This document shows positions 12,132 to 20,546 of a stretch of DNA of 22,192 nucleotides, one piece after another. The DNA lies in assembly GCA_964544285.1 (NCBI GenBank), contig CAZJAQ010000021.1, positions 1-22,192 of the forward strand, given 5' to 3'. The position numbers and the translations under genes were made by a program. Origin of the DNA: CAYGVX01 sp964544285 (GTDB lineage: Archaea > Thermoproteota > Bathyarchaeia > Bathyarchaeales > SOJC01). Within the stretch, counting starts at the first letter, position 1, and each line of letters begins with the position of its first letter. Under the pieces are notes generated by a model. It did not search any database. It saw nothing but the letters and a program-made list of their open reading frames with translations, and was not told where the DNA came from.

Positions 12132-14924
12132 GTGATTAAGAAGAAAAGGTTCCCAGAATCGGAATATCATGTTCCTTTCTTCGACGAGCTTGGCTACGTT
12201 AGGAAGCTTTGCCCTAAGTGTGGCGAGTATTTTTGGACAGCAGTTCCTGACATGGAAACCTGCGGAGAGGCTACTTCTAAGGGATGTGCATTATACTCGT
12301 TCATCGGCAACCCGCCCACTCGAAAGCCTTACAATGTACGGGAGATGCGTGAGGCTTTCCTATCTTTCTTCGAGAAACGTGGGCATAAGAGGATGAAGCC
12401 CTATCCCGTAGTGGCTCGGTGGCGCGACGACCTATACCTCACGAGCGCCAGCATAGTCGACTTCCAGCCCTACGTGACGAATGGGATAGTTCCGCCGCCC
12501 GCAAACCCCTTAGTTATCAGTCAGCCCTGCATTCGCTTGGTCGACGTCGACAACACTGGGCCGACTTTTGGGAGGCACGGGACAATTTTCGAGATGGGAG
12601 GGCACCATGCCTTCAACTATCCCGACAAGGAGGTTTACTGGAAAGACGAGACAGTCAGGTACCATCATGAATTCGTCACGAAAGAGCTTGGAATACCCTC
12701 TGATGAGGTGATTTACAAGGAGCACGTTTGGAGTGGCGGCGGAAACGCAGGTCCAGACTTGGAGACTGTTGTGCGAGGACTCGAAGTAGCCACTCTAGTC
12801 TTTATGAAGTTTAGAGTTGTCGACGGCGAATTCGTGGAGTTGCCCATCCGAACCGTGGACACGGGCTACGGGATTGAACGTTACGCATGGCTTTCGCAAG
12901 GCGCCGTGAGTGGGTTCCACACAATCTACGGACCAATCCTTGACAGCGTTTTCAAGATGGCGAGAATAGAGCCTGTCGACTATGACTTGTTGGCTGAAGT
13001 GGCGAAGTTTTCGGGCGCTTTCAACCTCGAAAAATCCGCCGAAAGAGGAGCCATTTGGGAAAAAGCTGCAGAACATGTTGGCATGACGACTTCGCAGCTT
13101 GCTGCATTCCTTCAGCCGATAGAGAATGTCTTTGCTGCGACAGATCACACGAAAAGCTTAGCCTTCATGCTCGCTGAAGGAGTCGTGCCCTCCAACGTCC
13201 AAGAAGGATACCTGACACGCCTTCTGATTCGCCGCACCTACCGTCTGCTGAAAGCGTTGGGCATCGAGGACAAGCTGGAGGACATAATAGACCTCCAGAT
13301 AGATGAATGGTCCAAGGACTTTCCCCACCTCGAGGAGATGCGTGGCGAAATCCTAGAGATGCTCTCGGTGGAGAGGCAGAAGTTCGAAGACACGTTAAAG
13401 AGGGGTGAAGCCTTGGTCTCGCGGATTGTGCAAGAGTTGAGGGCGAAGGGGAAGCGGCAAATTCCTGCCGTAACTCTTATTGAACTCTACGATTCCCACG
13501 GGCTTCCCCCTGAGGCGGTGCGTGAAAGTGCTTCTAAGGAAGGCATGAGGGTAGAGGCTCCAGAAGACTTCTACAAGATGGTCGCTGAACGCCACCTTCA
13601 AGCACCTCCAAAAGAGATGACTGTCGACCCGAGGCTCAGTCTCGTCGAAGACTTGCCTGAAACCCGCATGCTCTACTACGAAAACGCATACCAAGCCAGT
13701 TTCGAATCCAGAGTGCTACGGGTTTTAGACAACAACCAAGTAATTCTCAAAGAGACGATTTTCTACCCAGAGGGCGGAGGACAACCAGCGGACAAAGGAG
13801 TCTTGGAGTTTGACGGAAAGAAAGCCGAAGTCGTAGATGTTCAGAAAGTCGGTAAAGTCATTATCCACGTCTTGAAAGGTGCTGTTCCAAAGGAGGGCGA
13901 AAAAGTCAAGGGACAAATAGACTGGGAGAGGCGAAGCTATCTCATGCGGGCTCACACAGCAACGCATCTTGTCATGGGGGCTGCTAGAAGGGTTCTGGGT
14001 CAACATGTTTGGCAGACAGGCACCCAGAAAAACGTTGAGCAGGCAAGGCTGGACATAACCCACTATCAGAGGCTAACGCCTGAAGAGGTAAACAAAATCG
14101 AGCTCCTAGCAAACCAAGCGGTAATCGACATGATTCCAGTCGAAACCCAATGGCTACCACGAGACGAGGCTGAGGCAAAATATGGCTTTAGACTCTACCA
14201 AGGCGGCGCAGTGCCGGGAAAAGAAATCCGCGTGGTCAAAGCGGGCGATTGGGAAGTCGAAGCATGCGCAGGCACTCACGTGAGGAACACGGGCGAAATC
14301 GGTTTCATCAAAATCCTCCACACAGAACGAATTCAAGACGGCGTAGAACGAATAGTCTACAGCACAGGACATTACGCGGTTGAAGCCAGCCAAGAGAAGG
14401 AAAGAATACTTCAGAAGCTATCCGAAACATTAAACGCGCCCCTAGAAAAGATTCTGCCCACCACTCAACGACTCCTAAAAGAGTGGAAAGACATCCGCAG
14501 CGAGAATAAACGCCTCGTCGAAGAGCTTGCAGCGCTTGAAAGCGGAAAGGGGATAGAACAAAAAGCCGTAACCAAAGAAATCAGCGACGAAAAACTTGTA
14601 ATACAAGAGTTTGATCCAATGAACGTTGACCGCATGATAAAAACCGCGAGCAAACTAACAGAGAAAGAAGCTGACGCAGTGGCTCTGTTTTATGGCAAAG
14701 AGGAAAAAACTGCTCGTATTGTGGTGATGGCTGGAAAAGCAGCCATAATGAGAGGTGTGGATGCACGAGAAATCGCAAACGAAGCAGCGAAAGTACTAGG
14801 CGGCGGAGGCAGCGGCAGACCAGAATTCGCCCAAGGAGGCGGAGCCAAAGTCAACAAACTAGATGAAGCAATTCGAAAAGCCGAAGAAACATTAAGAAAG
14901 CAGTTGAAGGAAAAGACGAAATAG
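12132..14924 (+). CDS. alaS: Alanyl-tRNA synthetase, archaeal type
   Basis: 930 aa from GTG 12132. GGGGTG ends seven bases upstream. The archaeal N-terminal extension with cysteines (LCPKCGEYFW ... METCGEA) precedes the class II catalytic core, where GRHGTIFEMGGHHAFNYP lies around residue 155. The editing domain has the zinc motif H608-T-A-T-H612 plus C712-A-G-T-H716, which hydrolyses mischarged Ser- and Gly-tRNA-Ala. The C-terminal DHHA1 region ends with a glycine-rich GGGGSGRPEFAQGGGA. Length (about 900-930) and domain order are complete. It charges tRNA-Ala in the cytoplasm. It appears to be transcribed from its own promoter, separate from the stalk operon. Confidence 0.97.
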   Translation: MIKKKRFPESEYHVPFFDELGYVRKLCPKCGEYFWTAVPDMETCGEATSKGCALYSFIGNPPTRKPYNVREMREAFLSFFEKRGHKRMKPYPVVARWRDDLYLTSASIVDFQPYVTNGIVPPPANPLVISQPCIRLVDVDNTGPTFGRHGTIFEMGGHHAFNYPDKEVYWKDETVRYHHEFVTKELGIPSDEVIYKEHVWSGGGNAGPDLETVVRGLEVATLVFMKFRVVDGEFVELPIRTVDTGYGIERYAWLSQGAVSGFHTIYGPILDSVFKMARIEPVDYDLLAEVAKFSGAFNLEKSAERGAIWEKAAEHVGMTTSQLAAFLQPIENVFAATDHTKSLAFMLAEGVVPSNVQEGYLTRLLIRRTYRLLKALGIEDKLEDIIDLQIDEWSKDFPHLEEMRGEILEMLSVERQKFEDTLKRGEALVSRIVQELRAKGKRQIPAVTLIELYDSHGLPPEAVRESASKEGMRVEAPEDFYKMVAERHLQAPPKEMTVDPRLSLVEDLPETRMLYYENAYQASFESRVLRVLDNNQVILKETIFYPEGGGQPADKGVLEFDGKKAEVVDVQKVGKVIIHVLKGAVPKEGEKVKGQIDWERRSYLMRAHTATHLVMGAARRVLGQHVWQTGTQKNVEQARLDITHYQRLTPEEVNKIELLANQAVIDMIPVETQWLPRDEAEAKYGFRLYQGGAVPGKEIRVVKAGDWEVEACAGTHVRNTGEIGFIKILHTERIQDGVERIVYSTGHYAVEASQEKERILQKLSETLNAPLEKILPTTQRLLKEWKDIRSENKRLVEELAALESGKGIEQKAVTKEISDEKLVIQEFDPMNVDRMIKTASKLTEKEADAVALFYGKEEKTARIVVMAGKAAIMRGVDAREIANEAAKVLGGGGSGRPEFAQGGGAKVNKLDEAIRKAEETLRKQLKEKTK

Positions 14925-15001
14925 ATAAAAGCTTCAATACACAGATGTGTAGTTGGTGCCAAACATGAGGGATCAATACCTCAATAGACACTGACAAAAC
15001 C

Positions 15002-15010
15002 TTTTATACT
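15002..15010 (+). promoter_or_regulatory. TATA box for leuS
   Basis: ttttatact is centred about 29 nt before the leuS ATG (15035), the spacing expected for a leaderless archaeal mRNA. No ribosome site precedes the ATG, which agrees. Confidence 0.6.
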
Positions 15011-15034
15011 GCCCAACCTAATCCAGAAGCTTTC

Positions 15035-17917
15035 ATGGAACTTTTACACCGAATCGAAGCCCAATGGCAGAAAGCTTGGGAACAAGCCAAAATTTTCGAA
15101 GCCAACCCAGACCCTAAGAGGAAGAAATGCTTCGTAACTTTCCCATATTCATACGCCAACGGACCAGTCCACGTTGGACACGCTTTCACGGCAACGCGAG
15201 TGGACGCCTATGCAAGGTTCAAGCGCATGCAGGGCTACAACGTCTTGTTTCCATGGGCGTGGCACTGGACTGGACAAACCATAGCGGGCGCGAGCGAACG
15301 CGTAAAGCTAGGCGACGAAGAATTCATCAAGGCACTGCGAGAAGTCGACGGCGTCTCAGAACAAGAGCTGAAAAAATTCGTCGACCCAGTCTACATGGCT
15401 TCGTATTACACTAACGAAAACAGAAACACAGTAAAACGTACAGGGTTCTCCATCGATTGGAGAAGAGAGTTCCACACAACATCGCCTGTGTTCAGCAAGT
15501 TCATCGAATGGCAATACAAGAGCCTACGCGAAAAAGGATACGTCGTCAAAGGAACCCACCCAGTGGTCTGGTGCCCCCACTGCGAAAGCCCAACAGGCGA
15601 CCACGACCGTCAAGAAGGCGAAGGCGTCGCGCCAGAGGAGTACACGCTGATGAAATTCGCCTACGGAGACGCATACCTGCCAGCCGCAACCTTCCGGCCC
15701 GAGACCATCTACGGTGTAACAAACATCTGGCTAAACCCGAACGCCGACTACGTGGAGGCAAGAGTGGATGAGGAAAAGTGGATAATTAGCGAAGCAGCTA
15801 CAAACAAACTGAAGGAGCAGAAACGAAAAATCACCATGATTCGTCGTTTCAGAGGAAGGGAACTTGTGGGAAAAAACGTTACAAACCCCCTGGTTGGAAA
15901 ACAGCTACCTATTCTGCCAGCGTTGTTCGTCAACGCAGAACACGCAACTGGGGTGGTTTACAGCGTTCCAGCTCATGCTCCAGTCGACTGGTTGGCGTTG
16001 AAGGATTTGCAGCAAACTCCTAGTGTTCTGAAGGAATTCGGCATCCAGCCTACATTGGTGAAGAACATTAAACCAATTTCCATGATTCGTGTAGAAGGAT
16101 TCGGCGAATACCCAGCCATAGAAGTCGTAGACCAAGTGGGCGTGAAAGACCAATTCGACCCGAAGGCAGAAGAAGCCACAAAGCTGCTTTACAAGAAAGA
16201 ATTCCACAGCGGAATCTTGAAAGAAAACTGCGGCGAGTACGCTGGAAAAACGGTTCGAGAAGTCAAAGAGACACTAATCAACGACTTGAAGAAGAAAAAC
16301 ATCGCAGAAACCATGCACGACTTGCCCCAACCCGTCATCTGTAGATGCATGACACCCTGCATCGTAAAAACGCTGGAAGGACAATGGTTCCTAAAATACA
16401 GCGACCCAGCATGGAAGGACAAGACTAAAGAAGCCCTCAGCAAGGCATCCATCTACCCCGAAACCGCTATCCCATGGTTTCTCAGCATCATCGACTGGCT
16501 GAAAGACTGGCCGTGCGCCCGCAAGAGCGGCTTGGGCACACCGCTGCCTTGGAACAAGGAATGGATTATAGAAACCCTTAGCGACTCCACCATCTACATG
16601 GCTTTCTACACCATAAACAAACACATCAAACAACACAACATAGCCCCCGACCAGCTAACGCCCGAAGTCTTTGACTACGTCTTCTATGGAGAAGGCAGCT
16701 TAGACGCAGTAGCCCGAAAGTCCAAGCTGAGCACCCAAGTGTTGCAGTCGATGCGAAACGAATTCCTGTACTGGTATCCAGTGGACATGCGAAACTCTGC
16801 AAAGGAGCTGATACCCAACCACCTCACCTTCTTCCTATTCCAACACGTAGCCCTCTTCCTACCCGAACACTGGCCACGAATGATAGGCGCCAACGGCATG
16901 CTGATGATTGAGGGAAGGAAAATGTCGAAATCGAAGGGAAACTTCGTCACTTTACGGAGCGCCATAGAAGAATACAGTGCTGACTCGACACGATGCGCAC
17001 TGCTGTTGGGCGCTGAGAGCATGGACGACCCAGACTGGAGGAGCGAAAACGTTCGAGACGTAAAAAACAAGCTTGAATCCTTCTACAGACTAGCTGACGC
17101 CATAATTTCAGAAGCAAAAGACGAGAAGACAGGACAGCTTGAAGAATGGTTGCTCAGCGTGTTACAGCATAAAATTAAGCTAGTCACCGACAGCATGGAA
17201 GTGCTGAAGACTCGTACCGCTGTAGAAAACGCTTTCTTTGAAGTTTGGAACGACTTCCGCTGGTACACCCGAAGGAAAGGCAACATGAACTCTAAAGCTC
17301 TGTTAGAAACCCTAAAAACTTGGGTGCGATTACTAGCGCCTTTCACGCCACATCTGTGCGAAGAAATCTGGAACAGAACGGGTGCGAAAGGCTTCATCTC
17401 CTTGGCTGAATGCCCAGAATACGACGAAAGCAAAGTCAACCACAATGCCGAAGAGAGTGAAACACTAATCAAATCAGCGCTTAAAGACACGGTGAGCATA
17501 ATGCATACAACAAAAATGACCCCGCAAAAAATATGCTACTACACCGCAGCCCCATGGAAATGGAAAGCATACCGAAACGCACTGAAAATGTCTCTGGAGA
17601 AAAAACATGTTAACCAAGGGAATTTGATGAAGGAGCTGATGAAAGACGGAGAGATGAAGACGATGGCTAAGAAAGTCGCCAAATTTGCGTCTCAAATAGT
17701 CGACGAGATTAATCGAACAGGACGGGAGAGAAAGGAGAAGCTGCTCTTAGTTGGAACACTGGATGAGACAACAGCATTGAGGGAAGCTGCAAGTTTCTTA
17801 GAGCAAGAACTAAACGCGAAAACCGAAGTTCACGCAGAAGATGACCCTAAGCGATACGACCCAAAAAGCCGCTCTCAACAAGCAAAACCATACAGACCAG
17901 CAATTTTCATAGAATAA
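15035..17917 (+). CDS. leuS: Leucyl-tRNA synthetase, archaeal/eukaryal type
   Basis: 960 aa from ATG 15035. The class I signatures are present: H46-V-G-H49 (the HIGH motif) and K629-M-S-K-S633. The CP1 editing domain includes TFRPETIYG (219-227) and the segment GVVYSVPAHAPVDW, whose Asp anchors the amino group of mischarged residues. WFLKYSDPAWK and WCPHCESPTGDHD mark the archaeal zinc and insertion regions. The C-terminal domain (about 800-960) carries the archaeal-type extension for the long arm of tRNA-Leu. Complete and intact. It probably has its own leaderless promoter, 110 bp after alaS. Confidence 0.97.
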   Translation: MELLHRIEAQWQKAWEQAKIFEANPDPKRKKCFVTFPYSYANGPVHVGHAFTATRVDAYARFKRMQGYNVLFPWAWHWTGQTIAGASERVKLGDEEFIKALREVDGVSEQELKKFVDPVYMASYYTNENRNTVKRTGFSIDWRREFHTTSPVFSKFIEWQYKSLREKGYVVKGTHPVVWCPHCESPTGDHDRQEGEGVAPEEYTLMKFAYGDAYLPAATFRPETIYGVTNIWLNPNADYVEARVDEEKWIISEAATNKLKEQKRKITMIRRFRGRELVGKNVTNPLVGKQLPILPALFVNAEHATGVVYSVPAHAPVDWLALKDLQQTPSVLKEFGIQPTLVKNIKPISMIRVEGFGEYPAIEVVDQVGVKDQFDPKAEEATKLLYKKEFHSGILKENCGEYAGKTVREVKETLINDLKKKNIAETMHDLPQPVICRCMTPCIVKTLEGQWFLKYSDPAWKDKTKEALSKASIYPETAIPWFLSIIDWLKDWPCARKSGLGTPLPWNKEWIIETLSDSTIYMAFYTINKHIKQHNIAPDQLTPEVFDYVFYGEGSLDAVARKSKLSTQVLQSMRNEFLYWYPVDMRNSAKELIPNHLTFFLFQHVALFLPEHWPRMIGANGMLMIEGRKMSKSKGNFVTLRSAIEEYSADSTRCALLLGAESMDDPDWRSENVRDVKNKLESFYRLADAIISEAKDEKTGQLEEWLLSVLQHKIKLVTDSMEVLKTRTAVENAFFEVWNDFRWYTRRKGNMNSKALLETLKTWVRLLAPFTPHLCEEIWNRTGAKGFISLAECPEYDESKVNHNAEESETLIKSALKDTVSIMHTTKMTPQKICYYTAAPWKWKAYRNALKMSLEKKHVNQGNLMKELMKDGEMKTMAKKVAKFASQIVDEINRTGRERKEKLLLVGTLDETTALREAASFLEQELNAKTEVHAEDDPKRYDPKSRSQQAKPYRPAIFIE

Positions 17918-17923
17918 AAAGCG

Positions 17924-18349
17924 TTAGAGACGCATTCGAAGGTTTGACAGAATGGTGCTGTTTACTTTGATGTGGTAGTTCTTGCGTCCGCCCGAGCTCG
18001 TGGTGACGTAATAATCTTCATCCCTCTGCAATTTGCTTCCGTACAAAAGAGCCAGTATAGTACGGCTGATGTTTATGGTAGTCAATTTCTCGCTCGGAAT
18101 CTGCTCCTCTATTTCTTCCTTCAATCGTCTCGGGTTAATCGTGTAGATGACTTCGTGGGGAAGCTGACCGCTCTTAGCCTTGTTCTCCATGTCAGAAATG
18201 AGGTAGCGTACCAAATCGTAGTAGGGACTTTTCTTCTTCTCGATGAGATGAAGGTAGTTAATCAGGGGAATCGGTATTTGGTAGACTTCGGACACAGCCT
18301 TCCCCCATATATAAGTATTAAGCAAGCGGGATTTAAGCCTTGACCTCAT
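17924..18349 (-). CDS. Hypothetical 141-aa protein
   Basis: Starts at ATG 18349 with TATA-like, AT-rich DNA (about 18350-18376) directly upstream, fitting a leaderless mRNA. It lies tail-to-tail with leuS, 6 bp away. The sequence is basic and alternates helices and short strands. The ending, YYVTTSSGGRKNYHIKVNST, looks like a beta-hairpin 'wing', and the preceding INISRTILALLYGSKLQ could be a helix of a winged-helix domain, so a DNA- or RNA-binding role is possible. I do not recognise the family, and this structural reading is inference only. Confidence 0.6.
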   Translation of the reverse strand: MRSRLKSRLLNTYIWGKAVSEVYQIPIPLINYLHLIEKKKSPYYDLVRYLISDMENKAKSGQLPHEVIYTINPRRLKEEIEEQIPSEKLTTINISRTILALLYGSKLQRDEDYYVTTSSGGRKNYHIKVNSTILSNLRMRL

Positions 18350-18397
18350 ATAAATACTTTATAGAGTAATATTCTATGCCCCGTAGAGTTATGAAAG

Positions 18398-18408
18398 AAT
18401 TATATTTT
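18398..18408 (+). promoter_or_regulatory. TATA box for the tRNA-Arg gene
   Basis: aattatatttt is centred about 34 nt before the tRNA 5' end. A start about 25 nt downstream would give a leader of only a few bases, as is common for archaeal tRNA genes. Confidence 0.55.
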
Positions 18409-18436
18409 CGCATACTGTTTGTAGTGTGTATCGGCG

Positions 18437-18533
18437 GGGCCCGTGGCGTAGTACGGATGCTTCATACACAGCCGGAGAACGCGTCGGCCCTCTAAGCCGG
18501 AGATCCTGGGTTCAAATCCCAGCGGGCCCGCCA
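18437..18533 (+). tRNA. tRNA-Arg (anticodon TCT) with an enlarged D-loop, probably an intron
   Basis: The cloverleaf folds as follows. The 7-bp acceptor is GGGCCCG/CGGGCCC. The D-stem is GCGT (18446-18449) with ACGC (18479-18482). The anticodon stem is TCGGC/GCCGG with loop CCTCTAA and anticodon TCT at 18491-18493. The variable loop is AGATC. The T-arm is CTGGG/TTCAAAT/CCCAG. Discriminator G and an encoded CCA follow. The D-loop is 29 nt (18450-18478) instead of about 10, so roughly 19 nt must be inserted after the G18-G19 pair (18455-18456), most simply between 18457 and 18478. Removal would leave a normal loop such as AGTACGGATA. A clean bulge-helix-bulge is not obvious; only CGG/CCG (18454-18456 with 18472-18474) can form a short central helix. 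Position 33 is C, not the near-universal U. All stems are intact, so the gene is probably active. Confidence 0.85.
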
Positions 18534-18577
18534 AAAACAAACTAAAAGTGGTGTGTTCAACAAAAGCGCCTTAAATA

Positions 18578-18596
18578 GGCTCAAACATCGGTTTTA
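18578..18596 (+). repeat. Dispersed repeat copy (ggctcaaacatcgg type)
   Basis: This copy lies 45 bp after the tRNA-Arg gene. It reads GGCTCAAACATCGG followed by TTTTA, close to the first half of the copies at 20482, 21302 (minus) and 22024. Confidence 0.4.
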
Positions 18597-18683
18597 TGAG
18601 GGTTACGGCCCGAATTTCTTTTCTTTCTGGAAAAATGTTCAGAAATTGAGGCTTAAATGAGATTTTATGGATGCTTGAGGCAG

Positions 18684-20135
18684 CTACTGTGACTGTTTGC
18701 TTTTGCAGAGTATAACTGCCAGCAGCGTTACTATCATGAGCAATGGTAAAATAAGCAAAGGAGAAAACTCGGGTATCACTTCAGTGCCTATGATTTTGAT
18801 CGTATGAGTGGTATGAGAGTAAGTAATGTGAAAATTGTAATGGGTGCCATTAAATACCTCAGTATAATCCACACCTTTCATTAGGAGAGATTCATCCTTA
18901 TAGACTGAAAAATCTCCCCAAAGTAGTTCATTTGGAATTGAGATGTTGCAAAAGCCAGCAGTTTGATTTGGTCCAGTAACTTCAAAGGATACATACTTGC
19001 CTACCTGATCGAAGCGGAAATTTGCAATAGTTGAGTTACTGGATATACCAACGTAAAAAATCTTTTCTTCTATGGTGACGAAGTACGGTGAAAGCAAGAA
19101 TGGCTTGTAGAAGGCTTTACCGAGATCAAAATCATCATAGTAGTCATAGATACGTTCCTGAATCAAAGTTTCATTAGTGGTGCCCCACCAGTTACAAGTA
19201 GCGTTACAATCAGCATACCCAGTTCGAACGTCGTATCCCGTATTATTAAAAATGTTGCAGAAGTGTGTTTCGTCCGCTGCCTTGATTCCACCCCCTTGAT
19301 TATTTGTAATATCGCATCTAGTAATATGTCCCGAGTACCCGTGGACTCCGATTCCTTGGTTGTATGAAACTTCACTATTTGTAACGTTATAGACACCATA
19401 AATCCCATAACCTCTATTCCACGACACCATGCTGTCTTGAACAGTGGAATACCCAGAAAAAACATAAATTCCCCGAGAATTGTTCAAAACTCTGGAGTCC
19501 TGAAGAAGGAAAGGTTCACAGGCGTATATCCCTTCTTCACCGTTATCTGACACTTCAACTCTCTTAAATATATGAGTAATCCCATAATCCGCCAAAAAAT
19601 GGATGCCCTTACCTGTGTTCTGTTTTATCGTAAGATTTTCAGCGTAAGAAATTCCACCGTAAAGACCTGTAACGCATCTTGAAATGATGCTGTTGGATAT
19701 GTTTGCTGTGGATTCAAGTGTTAGACCAGTAGAGGCATATTCCACATAGATATAGTCCATAAGCAACATAGATCCTCTAAAAATTATGCTTCCCCAATCC
19801 CCTGGTGCTGGTGTTGTGTTGTTGCTTGTGAATATTATCTTGTGTGTCGCGTTTCCCTGAGCTATCAGTCTCCCATCCACTACAAGGTTTTTGCCGCTAA
19901 TGAATTTAACTAGCACGCTTGGCTCTATTGTTAATGTTACTCCAGTTTCTACTATTACATCTCCAGCTACAATGTAGGGACTACCAGTTAAAGTCCATAT
20001 AGTGTCGCTTGATATGTACCCACTTACAATGGTCTCGCCTTTCACGCGTTGAATTTTGAACCCCAAAGTAAACATGCCTATCAGAACAACGGCTAAAGCC
20101 ACTATCAATACAAGTTTTTTAACGACGTACATCAT
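18684..20135 (-). CDS. Surface-anchored right-handed beta-helix protein with PEF-type C-terminus
   Basis: 483 aa from ATG 20135, with a TATA-like element at 20151-20162. A signal peptide occupies about 1-34 (KKLVLIVALAVVLIGMF). Residues about 80-335 hold irregular parallel beta-helix coils (NGEEGIYACE, NNSRGIYVFS, NRGYGIYGVY, NQGIGVHGYS, NQGGGIKA) ending in CNWWGTTNE, a cap motif of NosD/pectate-lyase-like surface proteins. Residues about 350-450 are another beta-rich domain. The C-terminus I-P-E-F-S-P followed by a hydrophobic span and K-S-K-Q is the PEF-CTERM-like sorting/anchor pattern. N-x-S/T sites are abundant. It is likely an extracellular adhesin or polymer-binding protein; I see no clear catalytic residues. 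Confidence 0.82.
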   Translation of the reverse strand: MMYVVKKLVLIVALAVVLIGMFTLGFKIQRVKGETIVSGYISSDTIWTLTGSPYIVAGDVIVETGVTLTIEPSVLVKFISGKNLVVDGRLIAQGNATHKIIFTSNNTTPAPGDWGSIIFRGSMLLMDYIYVEYASTGLTLESTANISNSIISRCVTGLYGGISYAENLTIKQNTGKGIHFLADYGITHIFKRVEVSDNGEEGIYACEPFLLQDSRVLNNSRGIYVFSGYSTVQDSMVSWNRGYGIYGVYNVTNSEVSYNQGIGVHGYSGHITRCDITNNQGGGIKAADETHFCNIFNNTGYDVRTGYADCNATCNWWGTTNETLIQERIYDYYDDFDLGKAFYKPFLLSPYFVTIEEKIFYVGISSNSTIANFRFDQVGKYVSFEVTGPNQTAGFCNISIPNELLWGDFSVYKDESLLMKGVDYTEVFNGTHYNFHITYSHTTHTIKIIGTEVIPEFSPLLILPLLMIVTLLAVILCKSKQSQ

Positions 20136-20150
20136 TTGGTGTTTTCCGTC

Positions 20151-20162
20151 TTAGTATTAAAG
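20151..20162 (-). promoter_or_regulatory. TATA-like element for the beta-helix gene
   Basis: Minus-strand CTTTAATACTAA lies about 16-27 nt before ATG 20135, consistent with a leaderless or very short-leader message. Confidence 0.5.
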
Positions 20163-20285
20163 ATTTGTGGAAGAATCTTCAATCGGGTTCATCATTAGAC
20201 ATAAGCAGCATGTACTGTCTAATAGCCGAAGGGCTTCCTCAACTATTTAAAAGGGGGAGTTCAAAAGCTTGCCCAACTAAGGTTT

Positions 20286-20298
20286 CATGGTAGCCTGG
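20286..20298 (+). other. tRNA D-arm-like fragment
   Basis: catggtagcctgg resembles the D-arm start of a tRNA (TGGTAGCCYGG). It is echoed at 22004-22018 (caatggtagcccggg). It is followed here by AATATTTGAAC, the reverse complement of the GTTCAAATATT core of the dispersed repeat. No complete tRNA can be folded around it. Confidence 0.35.
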
Positions 20299-20430
20299 AG
20301 AATATTTGAACTCGTGTTTTCGCTCAGACCCACGTGCCTGCGATCTCGAGAACCTTAAGTGCGGACTTTGGCATGTCTGGCAATACATGAAAGAATCATC
20401 GCTATTGGTCCTAGTTACAATGTTTAACAT

Positions 20431-20456
20431 GGGGAATTTAAACGAGGATTTGAATC
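20431..20456 (-). repeat. Dispersed repeat copy, minus orientation
   Basis: On the minus strand it reads GATTCAAATCCTCG then TTTAAATTCCCC, matching the two-half layout of the copies at 21302 and 22024. It directly abuts the tRNA-Arg 3'-end copy at 20461. Confidence 0.45.
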
Positions 20457-20460
20457 TACT

Positions 20461-20472
20461 CGGGCCCGCCAA
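20461..20472 (+). repeat. 12-bp copy of the tRNA-Arg 3' end (att-like)
   Basis: cgggcccgccaa is identical to bases 18523-18534, the 3' acceptor strand, discriminator, CCA and next base of tRNA-Arg. Upstream, ggatttgaatct is a degraded match to the T-arm. The repeat brackets about 1.9 kb holding the beta-helix gene. It could be an attachment-site scar or the end of a decayed tRNA copy. No integrase is present. Confidence 0.5.
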
Positions 20473-20481
20473 GATTGAATA

Positions 20482-20506
20482 GGTTCAAATATTGGTTAAA
20501 TATCGG
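20482..20506 (+). repeat. Dispersed repeat copy, plus orientation
   Basis: GGTTCAAATATTGG then TTAAATATCGG, close to the copy at 22024-22049. It runs straight into a tRNA T-arm-like sequence at 20504. Confidence 0.5.
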
Positions 20507-20531
20507 GGTTCAAATCCCTCCCCCCACACCA
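20504..20531 (+). pseudogene. tRNA 3'-end fragment (T-arm to CCA)
   Basis: CGGGGTTCAAATCCCTC forms most of a T-arm (one mismatch), followed by CCCCCACACCA, an acceptor 3' strand with CCA. The matching 5' acceptor (GTGGGGG) is not found upstream. The end resembles tRNA-Leu-type termini (CCCCCGCACCA). It is probably a truncated tRNA copy. Confidence 0.5.
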
Positions 20532-20546
20532 AACTTTCTAGTCGAC

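Noticed and set aside
15457..15771. Arg-rich 104-codon plus frame
   Set aside because: It is an out-of-frame shadow inside leuS, whose motifs and length are complete.
18534..20460. Complete integrated mobile element
   Set aside because: The 12-bp direct repeat is suggestive, but no integrase, replication or capsid gene is present.
20239..20472. Minus-strand 77-codon frame
   Set aside because: It runs through tRNA-like and repeat sequence and has no protein-family features.
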